Below are positions 1-9,705 of a DNA stretch of 64,000 nt, piece after piece. The stretch is from Parafrankia elaeagni (GTDB lineage Bacteria; Actinomycetota; Actinomycetes; Frankiales; Frankiaceae). The position numbers and the translations under genes are program-made. Numbering within the stretch: position 1 is the first letter of the stretch; each line of letters begins with the position of its first letter. Below the pieces are notes generated by a model. The model saw only the letters and a program-made list of their open reading frames with translations, made no database searches and was not told where the DNA came from. The stretch spans positions 62,001 through 126,000 of the forward strand of contig NZ_KB893705.1 in NCBI RefSeq assembly GCF_000374165.1. The letters are read 5' to 3'.

Positions 1-1286
1 CGGATGATGTCGACGTTCTTCTTGTAGTCCATGTCGTAGTACGGGTAGGCCTTGGGCATCCGCACGACGTAACCGGCCTCGACCTTGGCCGAGCCGACCA
101 GGCCCAGCTTCGCCAGCTCCCGGGTGCCGAGGGCGATCAGGTCCTCGTCCGAGGAGTTCCACATCTCGTCGCCCTCGAAGACGAAGTACTCGAGCCCGAG
201 GCAGGTCTTGCCGTCCTTCACCAGGAACGGCGACCAGGAGGCGAAGTTCTGGATGCGGCCGACCTTCACGTCCGGAGCGTGGATGTAGATCCAGTTGTCC
301 GGGAATCCGGCGGACTCGGGCACGACCAGCGCCACGGTCAGGAAGTCGCGGTACTTGAGGGCGTTCGCGGCGGCGAGGACACGCGGCGGCACGGGCGGGT
401 CCATCACGCGCACCAGCGAGGAGAACGACATCGACGAGATGAAGTGGTCGCCGGTGTACTGGTACTCGGTGCCGAGGTCGCTGCGGGACGACTCGGGCGC
501 CCCGGCACCGGGCCCGTAGCCGCCCGTGACCACCGTGGTGACGCCGGTGGCACGCCCGTTCTCGTGGTGAATCTTGCGGACCTTCTCCTCGAAGACGATC
601 CGCCCGCCCTGCTTGGTGATCTTGTCGGCGGCGGTCTCCCACATCATTCCCGGCCCGAACTTCGGGTACTGGAACTCCTCGATGAGGGAGGTGATCTCCT
701 TCTGGTTCCGCTTCGGCAGCACCGCATTGAGGATGGCGTTGCTCATGGAGAGGCTCTTGATCCGCTGGGCGGCCCAGTCGGACGGCATCTCGCTGACCTG
801 CACGCCCCACAGTTTCTCGGTGTAGGTCTTGAAGAAGGTGCGGTAGAGCCGCCAGCCGAAGCGGGCGACCAGCCAGCTCTCGTAGTCCGACTGGTCCTTG
901 GGCGGGCGAACCCGGGCGGCCGCGTACGAGCCGATGCAGCGGGCCGCCTCGAGAACGCCGAGGTTACCCAGCGCGTTGCCGGCCTTCAGGGGGTAGTCGA
1001 AGAACTTCCCCTTGTAGTAAATGCGGCTGGATCGCGGCCGGAGCAGGAAGTCCTCATCCGGCAGGATCTCGTGCCACAGCTTTTCGACCTCGGGGACCTT
1101 GGTGAAGAAGCGGTGGCCGCCGATGTCGAACCGCCAGCCGTCCCGCTGGGCCGTACGGCTGATTCCACCGACTACCGAGTCACCCTCGATAATCGTCACG
1201 GGGATCTCCCGCTTCATCAGTTCCCAGCCGGCGGACAGACCGGCCGGCCCGGCTCCGATGACGACTACCTCTGGCTTTTCGGTCAC
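1..1286 (-). CDS. NAD(P)/FAD-dependent oxidoreductase (amine oxidase / UDP-galactopyranose mutase-like), 3' end outside window
   Basis: The visible 428 codons begin with a Rossmann dinucleotide-binding loop, VVVIGAGPAGLSAG, around residues 6-19. An acidic residue follows at the end of the second strand, and a GGHRFFTK segment lies near residue 60. This combination is typical of flavoproteins related to protoporphyrinogen oxidase and UDP-galactopyranose mutase. The substrate cannot be told. The GTG start is chosen because GAGGAGAGG lies just upstream and no other in-frame start is nearby. The gene diverges from the membrane glycosyltransferase at 1570, with 283 bases between them. Members of this family often sit beside cell-envelope glycosyltransferases, so a role in surface polysaccharide metabolism is plausible, but that is inference. 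The carboxyl end is cut by the window edge. Confidence 0.8.
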   Translation of the reverse strand, partial: MTEKPEVVVIGAGPAGLSAGWELMKREIPVTIIEGDSVVGGISRTAQRDGWRFDIGGHRFFTKVPEVEKLWHEILPDEDFLLRPRSSRIYYKGKFFDYPLKAGNALGNLGVLEAARCIGSYAAARVRPPKDQSDYESWLVARFGWRLYRTFFKTYTEKLWGVQVSEMPSDWAAQRIKSLSMSNAILNAVLPKRNQKEITSLIEEFQYPKFGPGMMWETAADKITKQGGRIVFEEKVRKIHHENGRATGVTTVVTGGYGPGAGAPESSRSDLGTEYQYTGDHFISSMSFSSLVRVMDPPVPPRVLAAANALKYRDFLTVALVVPESAGFPDNWIYIHAPDVKVGRIQNFASWSPFLVKDGKTCLGLEYFVFEGDEMWNSSDEDLIALGTRELAKLGLVGSAKVEAGYVVRMPKAYPYYDMDYKKNVDII

Positions 1287-1569
1287 TGTGCCGGACCTCT
1301 CCTCAACGACATCGTCCGTGGTCAGTAGGGGTAGGCCTGCGGCGTGTTTCACGCCCGCGGCTGACGGAACCCCTCCCGGTGCCGGAACCTTCGCATCCGG
1401 CCTCCGGGGCAGTCTCGCATGGTTGTTACCGTCGCCTCACCGGACCCCCCGGCGCCGGGCCACCGCAGCGGTTCCCGGGCGTTCGCGGCGAGCGGGAAGA
1501 CCACGGATCCGGCGCCGGCCGGTAAGGTCGGTGACCCGCCGACGCGGGGCGCTCTGGGATCGTGCGGAC

Positions 1570-3117
1570 ATGTTCCGCGCTCTGCCCGACCCCCGCGAGC
1601 CGCCGGCGGCCGAGCCGACCCGCCGATCCGTCCGTTCCGGCACGCCTCGACGACCGCAGGTTGATCTGCTCCTGCTGGGCTGGTGCGGGACCGCGGTGGG
1701 GATCAGCGCGTCCGACGGGCGGTACAGCCCGCTGGCCCTTGCCGCGGTGCTGTTCGGAGCCGCCGCCGTCACCGCCGCCCTCGGCTGGCCCGCCGAGCGC
1801 AGGGATCGCCGGGCGGGCCCGTCCGTGGGGACGAGTGGACGCGTGGCGATCGTGTTGTGTGCTGTCGTGGTCGCCGTCGGCCCGGTTGTGCGGCACCCGC
1901 GGTACTACGCCACCGGCCCGGCGGCACTCGCCGCGGACATCCTCGCCGCCCTCGCCGGCGCCCTGGCGGCCGCGGCCCTCCTCGGCCCGTTCCTGTCACG
2001 CGCGCGCCCCGGGGGCACCGATCGTCTCGGTCGCTGGCTCGGCGGCTCCTGGTGGGCGGGGGACGGCGTGTTCCGGGGGGTGCTCGGGCTCGCCACCGCC
2101 GCCGGGGTGGCCACGGTCATCGCCGCGCCGCGACCACGCATCGACGTGTTCCATCTGCTGCAGGTGTCGACCTCCGGTCTCGCCCGGGGCGAGAACATGT
2201 ACCGCCAGCAGTGGGGCCCGGACCGGGCCACCTACACCGCCGGTGGCCTGTTCGACGTCTACCCCTACCTGCCCGGCACCTCGCTGCTGCTCGCCCCGTT
2301 CCGGTGGGTCTTCGGGGACGTTCGCCATGGCCTGCTGCTGGCGCTGGTCCTGACCGCCGTCGCGGCGCGTGCCCTCGTCGCGGGCCGCCCGGCCGGCGAG
2401 GCCCGCGGCGGCGCCGCACCCGGCGGCGCCGAGCCCGCGGGTGACGGTGAGCCCGCAGGATGGCCGTCGCGGGTCCTGGTCGTCGCGCCCGTGCTCCCGC
2501 TGCTGGTCATCGTGTTCCCGGAATCGATGTATGCCCTTCAGCAGTCATGGACGGAACCGCTCCTCGTGCTGCTGCTGGCGGGGACCGTCTGGGCGGTCAC
2601 GACCGGGCACACCCGGCTGGCCGTGGTGGCCTTCGCCCTCGCGCTGGCCAGCAAGCAGCACGTGGCCCTCGTGCTCCCGCTGGCCGCCTGCTGGCCGGCG
2701 TTCGGGCCGCGCCGGGCGCTCTGGGCGGCCGGCCTCGGTCTGGCGACCGTCCTGCCCTGGCTGGTCGCCTCCCCGCGGGATTTCTTCGACGACGCCGTGC
2801 GCACGAATCTCGACTACCAGGTGCTGGACCACTCGCTCTCCGTCCCCGGCTGGGCCCACCACTTCGGGATCACCCTCGGATTCGGGGTGACCGCGGTCGT
2901 GCTCGCCCTCAGCTACCTGCTGGCCTGGCGGGCCCGCGGCGGAGCCGCCGGCTTCTGCGCGGGCTCCGCCCTGGTGCTGCTGGCCCTGGACCTGATGAAC
3001 AAACAGACCTTCTTCAACCACTACACACTGCCGATGGCGCTGCTGGTGCTCGCGGTGTGCGCTGCGGCGGGTGATCAGCGCAGCGTCGAGAACCGTTCGA
3101 GGGACGCACCCTCGTAG
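1570..3117 (+). CDS. Polytopic membrane protein, GT87 / DUF2029-like glycosyltransferase
   Basis: This 515-residue protein is mostly hydrophobic helices separated by short polar loops. A conserved-looking external segment DVYPYLPGTSLLLAP and a later ALASKQHVALVLPLAACWP resemble the polyprenyl-phosphate-mannose-dependent mannosyltransferases of family GT87. Such enzymes add sugars to lipid or cell-wall glycans on the outer face of the membrane. The acceptor here is unknown. The ATG at 1570 is the best start by protein content, but no good ribosome binding site precedes it. Its last 43 bases overlap the 3' end of the convergent family 39 glycosyltransferase. Confidence 0.7.
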   Translation: MFRALPDPREPPAAEPTRRSVRSGTPRRPQVDLLLLGWCGTAVGISASDGRYSPLALAAVLFGAAAVTAALGWPAERRDRRAGPSVGTSGRVAIVLCAVVVAVGPVVRHPRYYATGPAALAADILAALAGALAAAALLGPFLSRARPGGTDRLGRWLGGSWWAGDGVFRGVLGLATAAGVATVIAAPRPRIDVFHLLQVSTSGLARGENMYRQQWGPDRATYTAGGLFDVYPYLPGTSLLLAPFRWVFGDVRHGLLLALVLTAVAARALVAGRPAGEARGGAAPGGAEPAGDGEPAGWPSRVLVVAPVLPLLVIVFPESMYALQQSWTEPLLVLLLAGTVWAVTTGHTRLAVVAFALALASKQHVALVLPLAACWPAFGPRRALWAAGLGLATVLPWLVASPRDFFDDAVRTNLDYQVLDHSLSVPGWAHHFGITLGFGVTAVVLALSYLLAWRARGGAAGFCAGSALVLLALDLMNKQTFFNHYTLPMALLVLAVCAAAGDQRSVENRSRDAPS

Positions 3118-5207
3118 AGGTTGCGCTTCTCCACCTGGAGCGCGCGGTCGCGCAGGGCCGCGAGCTGGTCGGAGAGCACGGCGCAGGCGCCCTCGAGAAA
3201 GCGGTACCCGTCCGCGCGGACGAGCAGGACGGCATGGTCCGGCCCGGCGAGCTCGTTGACCTCGGCGGCGAAGGCGGTGCCGTTCGCACGTTTCATCCGG
3301 TCGGCGTAGTCGACCCAGTCGACGAGTGCCGGGCCGGTCTCGTCCGCGTAGACGATCTCCCGCACGTCGATGTCCCCCCGGCGCACGATCGCCCGGTGCA
3401 CCGCCGGGCCCAGCTGGTCCGGGCAGTAGGCGACGACGTCGCCCGGGCGGGCGATCCGCGCTATCCGGTCGGCGATCTCGCCGGCCTGCGTCCGTTCGGT
3501 GCGGGCGAGCTGGTACCCGCCCAGCAGACCGCTGACCGAGGCGGCCACGAGCACCGCCGCGAACGCCCGGTGCACGGGCACCTGCGCGATCCCCAGTGAT
3601 GCCAGCAGCAGGCAGGCAGGCAGCGCGATGCCGGTGTACCGCTCGGCGTAGGCGCTGCCGCCGAACATGTTGACGAAGTAGGCCAGCAGCAGTGGCACCA
3701 GCCAGATAGCGGCCAGGTACCGCCCGGGGGACCGGCCGGAGATCTTGACGTGCAGCTCGCGGCCCAGCGGCCTGGCGGTGAGCCCGATCAGGGCGCCCCC
3801 GAGGAGGATGATGCCCAGCAGGGCCCCGGTCGACTGCGGCCCGGCCCAGTCGAAGACGGTGTCGAGCAGCACCTGTGCCTGCACCCGGGGCGCCCAGGGC
3901 GTGCCGGTGTGCAGCATCTGGAACAGGAACACCGGCATCCAGGGCGCGAACAGCACCGCGGAGGCCGCCATCGCCCCGAACGCCCGCAGTGCCGGGCGCT
4001 GGTAGGTCCGCCGTCGCCGTGCCTGCACGAGCAGGAACGCGGCGACGGTGAACACCAGCAGGAACGTCCAGTAGTGCGTGTAGACCAGCGCGGCCGTCGC
4101 GAGGGTCAGCAGGGCGAGGCGGGGCAGGCTCGAGCGGTCAAGCGCCCGCACGATCGCGAACCCGAACACCAGGACCAGCAGGACGACGAGCGAGTACATC
4201 CGCGTCTCGCTGCCGTACCGGATCGCGTACGGCGAGCAGGCGAACAGCAACAGGGCCGCGAGACCGACCCGGTGCTCGGTGGTCGGCCCGCCGTTGCCGA
4301 GCGAGGCCGCGGCGCGGCCCACGAAACGGCCGGCGAGCCAGGCCAGCGGGAGTGTGGCCAGGGAGAGCGCGCCCGACAGCGATCGTACGGCGATGTCCCC
4401 GTCGCCGAACAGGGTGATCCACCCGTGCAGGAGCAGGTAGTACAGGGGCGGTGACCCGTCGTGACGCAGCGCCTGCAGTAGATCCGGCACGGAACGTGAG
4501 GCGATGCCGACCGTCAGTGACTCGTCCAGCCACAGATGGCTCGGTGTGGCGAACCGCAGCACGGCGCCCACCGCGACCGCCAGCAGCGTCCCTGCCAGGA
4601 ACAGCTGCGGCGCCGTGGTGACGACCCAACGCCGCACGCGCGTTCCGCCGGCCGCCAGGCGATGCCTCAACGGGGCCGCCTGCGGGCGCTCCGCCTCCCC
4701 GGACGGCTCCGTCGGAGTCGGTTGCTCCGGCGTGGCCGGTCCCACTGCCTCGGGACCGTCCTCGGGGCCGTCCGCGGGAGCGGGGGTGGGGGTGGGGGCC
4801 TGGTGGACCGGCACGATCTGCTCAGCCGGGCCCGCCCGCTCGATCGGGACCTGTTCGGTGACCAGCGGCCCGCGGGCCCGAGGCGCCGGCGCGGGCATGG
4901 AGACCCGCTCGACCAGCGACGTCGGGTCACCGGACGGATCCGGCGACGAGTCCTGGTGGGGCTCCCTCGGTGCGTCCGACAGATCCGGCGAATCCGGCGA
5001 ATCCGGCGAATCCGGTGAATCCGGTGAATCCGGTGAATCTGTCAGATCCGGCACGTCCGGCGGCGTGCGCGGCATCGGTGCCCGTGCCCCCGCGGGTTCG
5101 GCGCCGCCGGGCTGGGTCGCCCGTGGCTCCCGGGGGGGAGTGCCCGGGTCCTCCGGTGCCGAGGACGGTTCCCCGACCTGACCGGCTGGCAGGTCGTCTG
5201 CGCTCAC
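3075..5207 (-). CDS. Family 39-type membrane glycosyltransferase with long disordered N-terminus
   Basis: About 190 residues rich in Pro, Ser, Asp and Glu precede a polytopic membrane domain. The motif WLDESLTVG just after the first membrane helix carries the acidic pair typical of GT39/ArnT-like enzymes, which take sugars from lipid-phosphate donors. LHGWITLFGDGDIAVRSLS fits the first external loop. The start is set at a GTG (5207-5205) because a TAGCGT hexamer ends 7 bases upstream and no Shine-Dalgarno exists. An ATG at 5225 and a GTG at 5261 are the alternatives. The N-terminal tail contains six tandem Ser-Pro-Asp units encoded by a 9-base repeat. The stop lies inside the end of the convergent gene. 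Confidence 0.78.
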   Translation of the reverse strand: MSADDLPAGQVGEPSSAPEDPGTPPREPRATQPGGAEPAGARAPMPRTPPDVPDLTDSPDSPDSPDSPDSPDSPDLSDAPREPHQDSSPDPSGDPTSLVERVSMPAPAPRARGPLVTEQVPIERAGPAEQIVPVHQAPTPTPAPADGPEDGPEAVGPATPEQPTPTEPSGEAERPQAAPLRHRLAAGGTRVRRWVVTTAPQLFLAGTLLAVAVGAVLRFATPSHLWLDESLTVGIASRSVPDLLQALRHDGSPPLYYLLLHGWITLFGDGDIAVRSLSGALSLATLPLAWLAGRFVGRAAASLGNGGPTTEHRVGLAALLLFACSPYAIRYGSETRMYSLVVLLVLVFGFAIVRALDRSSLPRLALLTLATAALVYTHYWTFLLVFTVAAFLLVQARRRRTYQRPALRAFGAMAASAVLFAPWMPVFLFQMLHTGTPWAPRVQAQVLLDTVFDWAGPQSTGALLGIILLGGALIGLTARPLGRELHVKISGRSPGRYLAAIWLVPLLLAYFVNMFGGSAYAERYTGIALPACLLLASLGIAQVPVHRAFAAVLVAASVSGLLGGYQLARTERTQAGEIADRIARIARPGDVVAYCPDQLGPAVHRAIVRRGDIDVREIVYADETGPALVDWVDYADRMKRANGTAFAAEVNELAGPDHAVLLVRADGYRFLEGACAVLSDQLAALRDRALQVEKRNLYEGASLERFSTLR
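4983..5036 (-). repeat. 9-bp in-frame tandem repeat (Ser-Pro-Asp), six copies
   Basis: Three copies of ATCCGGCGA are followed by three of ATCCGGTGA, encoding repeated Ser-Pro-Asp on the minus strand in the disordered tail of the family 39 glycosyltransferase. The near-perfect identity suggests recent slippage, and copy number probably varies between strains. Confidence 0.9.
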
Positions 5208-5214
5208 CACCCGA

Positions 5215-5220
5215 ACGCTA
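5215..5220 (-). promoter_or_regulatory. -10 hexamer TAGCGT for leaderless glycosyltransferase mRNA
   Basis: On the minus strand TAGCGT ends 7 bases before the GTG at 5207. With no ribosome binding site present, this fits a transcript starting at the initiation codon. Confidence 0.45.
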
Positions 5221-5291
5221 CCCATGCGCACGACACGCGATCTTGCCGCGGGGCACTGCACGGAGCGTCAGTCGTCTCATCATTGTCCTGT

Positions 5292-7583
5292 TCACGTGCT
5301 GGCGGGAGCCGGGGCGGCCGCCGCGATGATCCTGTCGGTCGGCTCACCGCCGTGGCTCCCGGCCGCACCGATCTCGTCCTCGTCGTCCATGTCCTCGGCC
5401 AGACCGAACGGGTCCGCGGAGCCGCCGGCGAGCAGCGCCGGCAGCAGGGTCATCCGGCGCCGCCCGCCCGCGTCGCGGACGGCCGCGCGCAGCGCCGGGC
5501 CGTTCACCGACACGACGGAGAGGTGACTGCGTGCCCGGGTGATCGCCGTGTAGATCAGCGGCCGGTTCAGCATCCGCCCGGCCTCCGGCGGGAAGACCCC
5601 GACCACGGCGGCCCACTCGCTGCCCTGGGCGCGGTGGACCGTCACGGCCCAGCCGTGTCGGAGATCGACGACACCGTGGGACGGGATGTCCAGCTCGCCG
5701 CCGGGGAAGGCCACCCGCAGCCCGCCACGCTCGCCGAGCGCCACGACGACGCCGATCTCGCCGTTGGCGAACCCCAGGTCGAGATGGTTCGCCGTGGCCA
5801 CGACCCGGTCGCCGACGTCGAAGCCGGAGACCTCGCCGGGACCGGGGTTGAGCGTCCGCTTCAGCGCGGTGTTCAGCGCGGTCGTCCCCGCCGGCCCGCC
5901 GTGTACCGGTGTGACGACCTGGACCTCGGCCGACGGGATGCCCAGCGCACGCGGGATCGAGTCGCTGACGAGCTGGACCACCCGGTGGGCCGCCTCGCCC
6001 GACGAACGTGCGGGCACGACGACCACCTCGCGGCCCGGGCCCGGCGGCGGGGGCGGCAGCTCCCCGTGGCGGACCGCCGCGGCCATCGTCGCGATCGCGC
6101 CGCCGTCCGCCTGCCGGTAGAGCCGGGTCAGCTCCGTCACCGGGACGGTCTCGGACTCCAGCAGATCGGCGAGCAGCTGGCCGGGGCCGATGCTGGGTAG
6201 CTGGGCGGGATCGCCGACCAGCAGCAGATGGGTGCCGTCGGCGCACGCGTCCAGCAGGGCGGCGCCGAGCTCGGCGTCGAGCATGGACGTCTCGTCGACG
6301 ACGACGAGGTCGGCGTCGAGCGGGTTGTGCTCGTCCCGGCTGAAACCGCCGCCGCGGCCCTGAGCACCCAGCAGACGGTGCAGAGTGCTCGCCGGCGCAC
6401 CGCACAGCTCCTCGAGCCGCTTGGCGGCCCGTCCGGTCGGGGCGGCGAGTGCCACCTCCACCCCGGCAGCCTCGGCGAGCCGGACGACCGCGGCGACCGT
6501 CCGGCTCTTGCCCGTGCCCGGACCGCCGGTCAGCACGCTGACGCCGACCTCCAGCGCCGTGCGCGCGGCCAGGAGCTGGACCTCGTCCAGGCCGGCGACG
6601 GCCCGGTCCGCCTCGGCGCCGGGATCGGGGACCTCCCCGCCCGCCGCGTCGCCGCCGGCCGCCGAGGGGCCGCGACCGTCGAGGGCGACCGGTTCGTCAT
6701 CCCCCGGCCGGGCGCCGTCCTCGGGCTCGGCGTCGGTGTCATCGGTGTCGTCGTCGAACATCGACATGGTCGCCGGCGGAGGCAGCGGCGCGGACACCGG
6801 CCCGGCTCCGCCACCGCCGCCACCGTCGCGGCGGGCCCGCCGCGACGGCCCGTCCGCACCGGGCCGCAGCGGTTCCGCGGTCGCGAGGAGGCGTTCCACG
6901 CCGTCGGCGACCGCCTGCTCGGCCATCGCGTACCGCTCCAGGGCGACGCGGTCGTCGACCTGCACCGCGCGGCCGGTGTCGAGCGCGGCGGTCAGCGCCT
7001 CCGCCGGATCGGCGACTCCTTCGCGGGCTGTGGCGCGGGTCACGTCCTCCAGTGGCGCGGCGGTGTCGCCCGCGCGGCTGGCCGCGCGGCCGAGCAGGTG
7101 GGTGACGACCGCTGGACCGCGCCGCGGGTCACCGCGGTCGAGCCCGAAGTGGCGGGCGAGGCGGTCGGCGTCGCCGAGCTCGGCCGTGCCGCCGTCGAGC
7201 AGGGACCATGGGTCGGCACGCAGCGCCTCGGCGGCCTGCGGACCGAGGGCGTCGGTGAGCCCGCGGGCCAGCCGCGCCGGCATCCGGGCCGCGACGAGGA
7301 GCTCCACCGCCGCATAGGCCGGCTCCGCCGCGCGGAAGCTGTCGAGCAGGCGGCGAGCCCGCGGCCCGGACACTCCGGGCACGGCGGACAGCCGGGCCAG
7401 GTCCACCTCCTCACGGCGTTCGATACCCGCCTCGCCGAGCCGGCCGGCGGTCGTCCGCCCCAGCCCGGGCCACAGGCCCGCGTCGCAGAACGCCGCGAAG
7501 ACTGCCGCGCCATCGGGTGCCGCGCCCCGGTCCCCGGGCGCGGAGGCGGGTGCAAGCGGGATGTCGACGGCATCTTCGGGCAT
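5292..7583 (-). CDS. recD2: RecD2-type helicase (RecD/TraA family AAA ATPase)
   Basis: This 763-residue protein has helix-hairpin-helix-like N-terminal sequence, then a superfamily 1B helicase core. Walker A is GGPGTGKS near residues 352-359, Walker B is VVVDETSMLD near 425, and the C-terminal motifs VTVHRAQGSEW and YTAITRAR match RecD2. The family unwinds DNA 5' to 3' and works outside a RecBCD complex in DNA repair. A 110-residue Asp, Gly and Pro-rich segment interrupts the region just before Walker A. The ATG lies 6 bases after TACGCT on the minus strand, which suggests leaderless transcription. No recB or recC homologue of the enteric type is visible nearby. Confidence 0.9.
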   Translation of the reverse strand: MPEDAVDIPLAPASAPGDRGAAPDGAAVFAAFCDAGLWPGLGRTTAGRLGEAGIERREEVDLARLSAVPGVSGPRARRLLDSFRAAEPAYAAVELLVAARMPARLARGLTDALGPQAAEALRADPWSLLDGGTAELGDADRLARHFGLDRGDPRRGPAVVTHLLGRAASRAGDTAAPLEDVTRATAREGVADPAEALTAALDTGRAVQVDDRVALERYAMAEQAVADGVERLLATAEPLRPGADGPSRRARRDGGGGGGAGPVSAPLPPPATMSMFDDDTDDTDAEPEDGARPGDDEPVALDGRGPSAAGGDAAGGEVPDPGAEADRAVAGLDEVQLLAARTALEVGVSVLTGGPGTGKSRTVAAVVRLAEAAGVEVALAAPTGRAAKRLEELCGAPASTLHRLLGAQGRGGGFSRDEHNPLDADLVVVDETSMLDAELGAALLDACADGTHLLLVGDPAQLPSIGPGQLLADLLESETVPVTELTRLYRQADGGAIATMAAAVRHGELPPPPPGPGREVVVVPARSSGEAAHRVVQLVSDSIPRALGIPSAEVQVVTPVHGGPAGTTALNTALKRTLNPGPGEVSGFDVGDRVVATANHLDLGFANGEIGVVVALGERGGLRVAFPGGELDIPSHGVVDLRHGWAVTVHRAQGSEWAAVVGVFPPEAGRMLNRPLIYTAITRARSHLSVVSVNGPALRAAVRDAGGRRRMTLLPALLAGGSADPFGLAEDMDDEDEIGAAGSHGGEPTDRIIAAAAPAPAST

Positions 7584-7589
7584 GGCCGA

Positions 7590-7595
7590 AGCGTA
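7590..7595 (-). promoter_or_regulatory. -10 hexamer TACGCT for leaderless recD2
   Basis: TACGCT on the minus strand ends 6 bases before the recD2 ATG, and no Shine-Dalgarno is present. Confidence 0.45.
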
Positions 7596-7842
7596 ACGAC
7601 GCCTCCGACAGTCCCGGGTGCGCCCGCTCGGTAGCGTGGTGCGGTGGGTGGTCCCCGGGTGGTCTGATCACGCGCCGTCACCTCGGTGCGTGGACGCCCT
7701 CACGGGCAGGTCCTGCCTGGTCGGCATGCAGGTCCGACCTTCGTCGGCCGGGCGGGACGGCCGGCGAGGACGGCCCGTGTGTCCGACTGTGTCGCCTGGT
7801 GGGCGCCCCCGTCTGCTGTGCATGGGTGAAGGGAAGTCTGGG

Positions 7843-8697
7843 TTGACCACAGTCCTGCTGGTGCGGCACGGTCTCACCGAGGTCACCGGCAAGATCCTGC
7901 TCGGCTGGACCCCGGGGGTCGGCCTCGACGACCGGGGCCGCGCGCAGGCCTCGGCGCTGGCCGAACGCCTCGCCGGGATCCCGCTGGCCGCGATCGTGTC
8001 CAGTCCGCTCGACCGCTGTCACCAGACCGCCCAGGCGATCGCGGGCCGCCGGCCGGCGGGCCCCGCCGCCCCGGGCGGCACCCAGGCCGTCGTCACCGAC
8101 GACCGGGTGGGAGAGTGCCACTACGGCGACTGGACCGGCAAGGAGCTCGTCGCCCTGGCCGGGGAACCGCTGTGGAAGGTCGTACAGAGCCAGCCGAGCG
8201 CGGTGACCTTTCCGGGCGGGGAGGCACTGCGTGACACCCAGGCCCGCGGGGTGACCGCGGTGCGCGAGTGGAACGAGCGGCTCGGCCCCGACGCGACCTG
8301 GCTGCTGTGCTCGCACGGCGATGTGATCCGGACCGTGGTCGCCGACGCGCTGGGCATGCACCTCGACATGTACCACCGGATCACGGTCGATCCCTGCTCG
8401 CTGACCGTGGTGCGGTACGGCGACCACCGTCCGTTCGTCCGGCGGATCAACGACATCGGCGGGTCCGTAGCCGACCTGCTGCCGGCTCCGCCACCGCCCG
8501 GCGGCACGGACGACGGCGGTGACGGCGGCACGGGCGGGGACAGCGGTGCCGGCGGGAACGGTGGGGCCGGTGCCGGCCGGGCCCCGAGCGAGGACGAGAT
8601 CGTCGGCGGCGGCGCCGGTGTCGTGCCGGTGACGGGGGCCGCATCGGGCGGCCCCGTTCCACCCGTGCCGTCCTCGACGTCCAGACTGGAGGCGTGA
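7843..8697 (+). CDS. Histidine phosphatase family protein (phosphoglycerate mutase-like, MSMEG_4193 type)
   Basis: The N-terminal LLVRHGLTEVTG carries the RHG phospho-acceptor histidine. A second conserved histidine lies in LLCSHGDVIRTV near residue 160. The family removes phosphate from small molecules or proteins, and the substrate is unknown. A TTG start at 7843 is preferred because GAAGGGAAG lies 6 bases upstream. An ATG at 7822 adds seven residues but has no such signal. The last 60 residues are Gly, Asp and Pro-rich and probably disordered. The stop overlaps the next GTG by 4 bases. The order phosphatase, SCO1664-family protein, mshC is a conserved actinobacterial arrangement, which hints at a link to mycothiol or inositol-phosphate metabolism. 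Confidence 0.85.
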   Translation: MTTVLLVRHGLTEVTGKILLGWTPGVGLDDRGRAQASALAERLAGIPLAAIVSSPLDRCHQTAQAIAGRRPAGPAAPGGTQAVVTDDRVGECHYGDWTGKELVALAGEPLWKVVQSQPSAVTFPGGEALRDTQARGVTAVREWNERLGPDATWLLCSHGDVIRTVVADALGMHLDMYHRITVDPCSLTVVRYGDHRPFVRRINDIGGSVADLLPAPPPPGGTDDGGDGGTGGDSGAGGNGGAGAGRAPSEDEIVGGGAGVVPVTGAASGGPVPPVPSSTSRLEA

Positions 8698-9482
8698 GCC
8701 TGTCCTCGGCCGGTCCCGACCCGGGAAGCAACGGTCCAGCCGGTCCGCTCGACCCGCTCGACGGGGGCGGGCTCGGCGCGGTCGAGGCGCTGGAGCTGCT
8801 CCGCTGCGGCGAGTTGGACATCTCCGGGCGGCTGGTGGACGCGAGCAACGCGACCCTGCTGTGCGAGATCCACGCGGGCGGGTCCGAGGCGCGCTGCGTC
8901 TACAAGCCGGTGCGCGGGGAACGGGCGCTGTGGGACTTCCCGGACGGTACGCTCGCCGGCCGCGAGCTCGCCGCCTACGAGGTCTCCGAGGCGATGGAGC
9001 TGGGGATCGTGCCGCCCACCGTCCTGCGGCCGGGCCCGTTCGGCGAGGGCATGGTCCAGCTCTGGATCGATGTCGACACGACCGTGGACCTCGTCGGACT
9101 CACCCGGTCGGACGATCCGCGGCTGCGGCGCATCGCCCTGTTCGACGCGGTGATCAACAACGCCGACCGCAAGGGCGGCCACCTGCTGCCCGCGCCGTCC
9201 GGGCGGGTCTACGGCATCGACCATGGTGTGACGTTCCACACCGATGACAAGCTGCGCACACTGCTGTGGACGTGGCGGGGCGAGCGGCTCACCAACGCGG
9301 AGACCGCGCTGCTCCGTGGTCTGAGCGGATCCCTCGAAGCAGGCCTCGGTGAGCGGCTGGCGCCACTGCTCACCACCGCGGAGATCTCCGCCGTCCAGGC
9401 CCGCGTGGAGCGTCTGCTGAGGCGCCGCCGCTTCCCGATGCCCTCAGCCGACTGGCCCGCCATCCCCTGGCCGCCGTTCTGA
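8694..9482 (+). CDS. SCO1664 family protein (PI3/PI4 kinase-like fold)
   Basis: The 262-residue protein carries [19 protein letters not shown] near residue 65, followed by [16 protein letters not shown] and [10 protein letters not shown]. Together these resemble the nucleotide-binding lysine, catalytic loop and DHG metal-binding motif of the phosphatidylinositol-kinase-like fold. No substrate is established for this actinobacterial family. It overlaps the upstream phosphatase by 4 bases (GTGA), so the two are probably translationally coupled. It lies 223 bases before mshC. Function is known only by association with the mycothiol gene. Confidence 0.8.
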   Translation: MSLSSAGPDPGSNGPAGPLDPLDGGGLGAVEALELLRCGELDISGRLVDASNATLLCEIHAGGSEARCVYKPVRGERALWDFPDGTLAGRELAAYEVSEAMELGIVPPTVLRPGPFGEGMVQLWIDVDTTVDLVGLTRSDDPRLRRIALFDAVINNADRKGGHLLPAPSGRVYGIDHGVTFHTDDKLRTLLWTWRGERLTNAETALLRGLSGSLEAGLGERLAPLLTTAEISAVQARVERLLRRRRFPMPSADWPAIPWPPF

Positions 9483-9692
9483 GGCCCTGACCAGCCCGGC
9501 CGCAGCTTCCGTGACCCGCCTGGACGTCTCCGGGCCGCCTCAGGCCGTGGCGGCGGCCCGGCCGGGCCCGCCCCGGCTCCGCTTCCCACGGACGTTCCCG
9601 GCGGTCCGAACCCGTCCGGCTCCGCCGGCTCGCCCCGACTGCGCGGGCTGTCCAGGCTGCGCAGCTCGTCCCGCGGCTGCCAGCACCCCGGT

Positions 9693-9698
9693 TACCCT
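9693..9698 (+). promoter_or_regulatory. -10 hexamer TACCCT for leaderless mshC
   Basis: TACCCT ends 7 bases before the mshC ATG, and there is no ribosome binding site in that interval. Confidence 0.5.
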
Positions 9699-9705
9699 GA
9701 CACGC

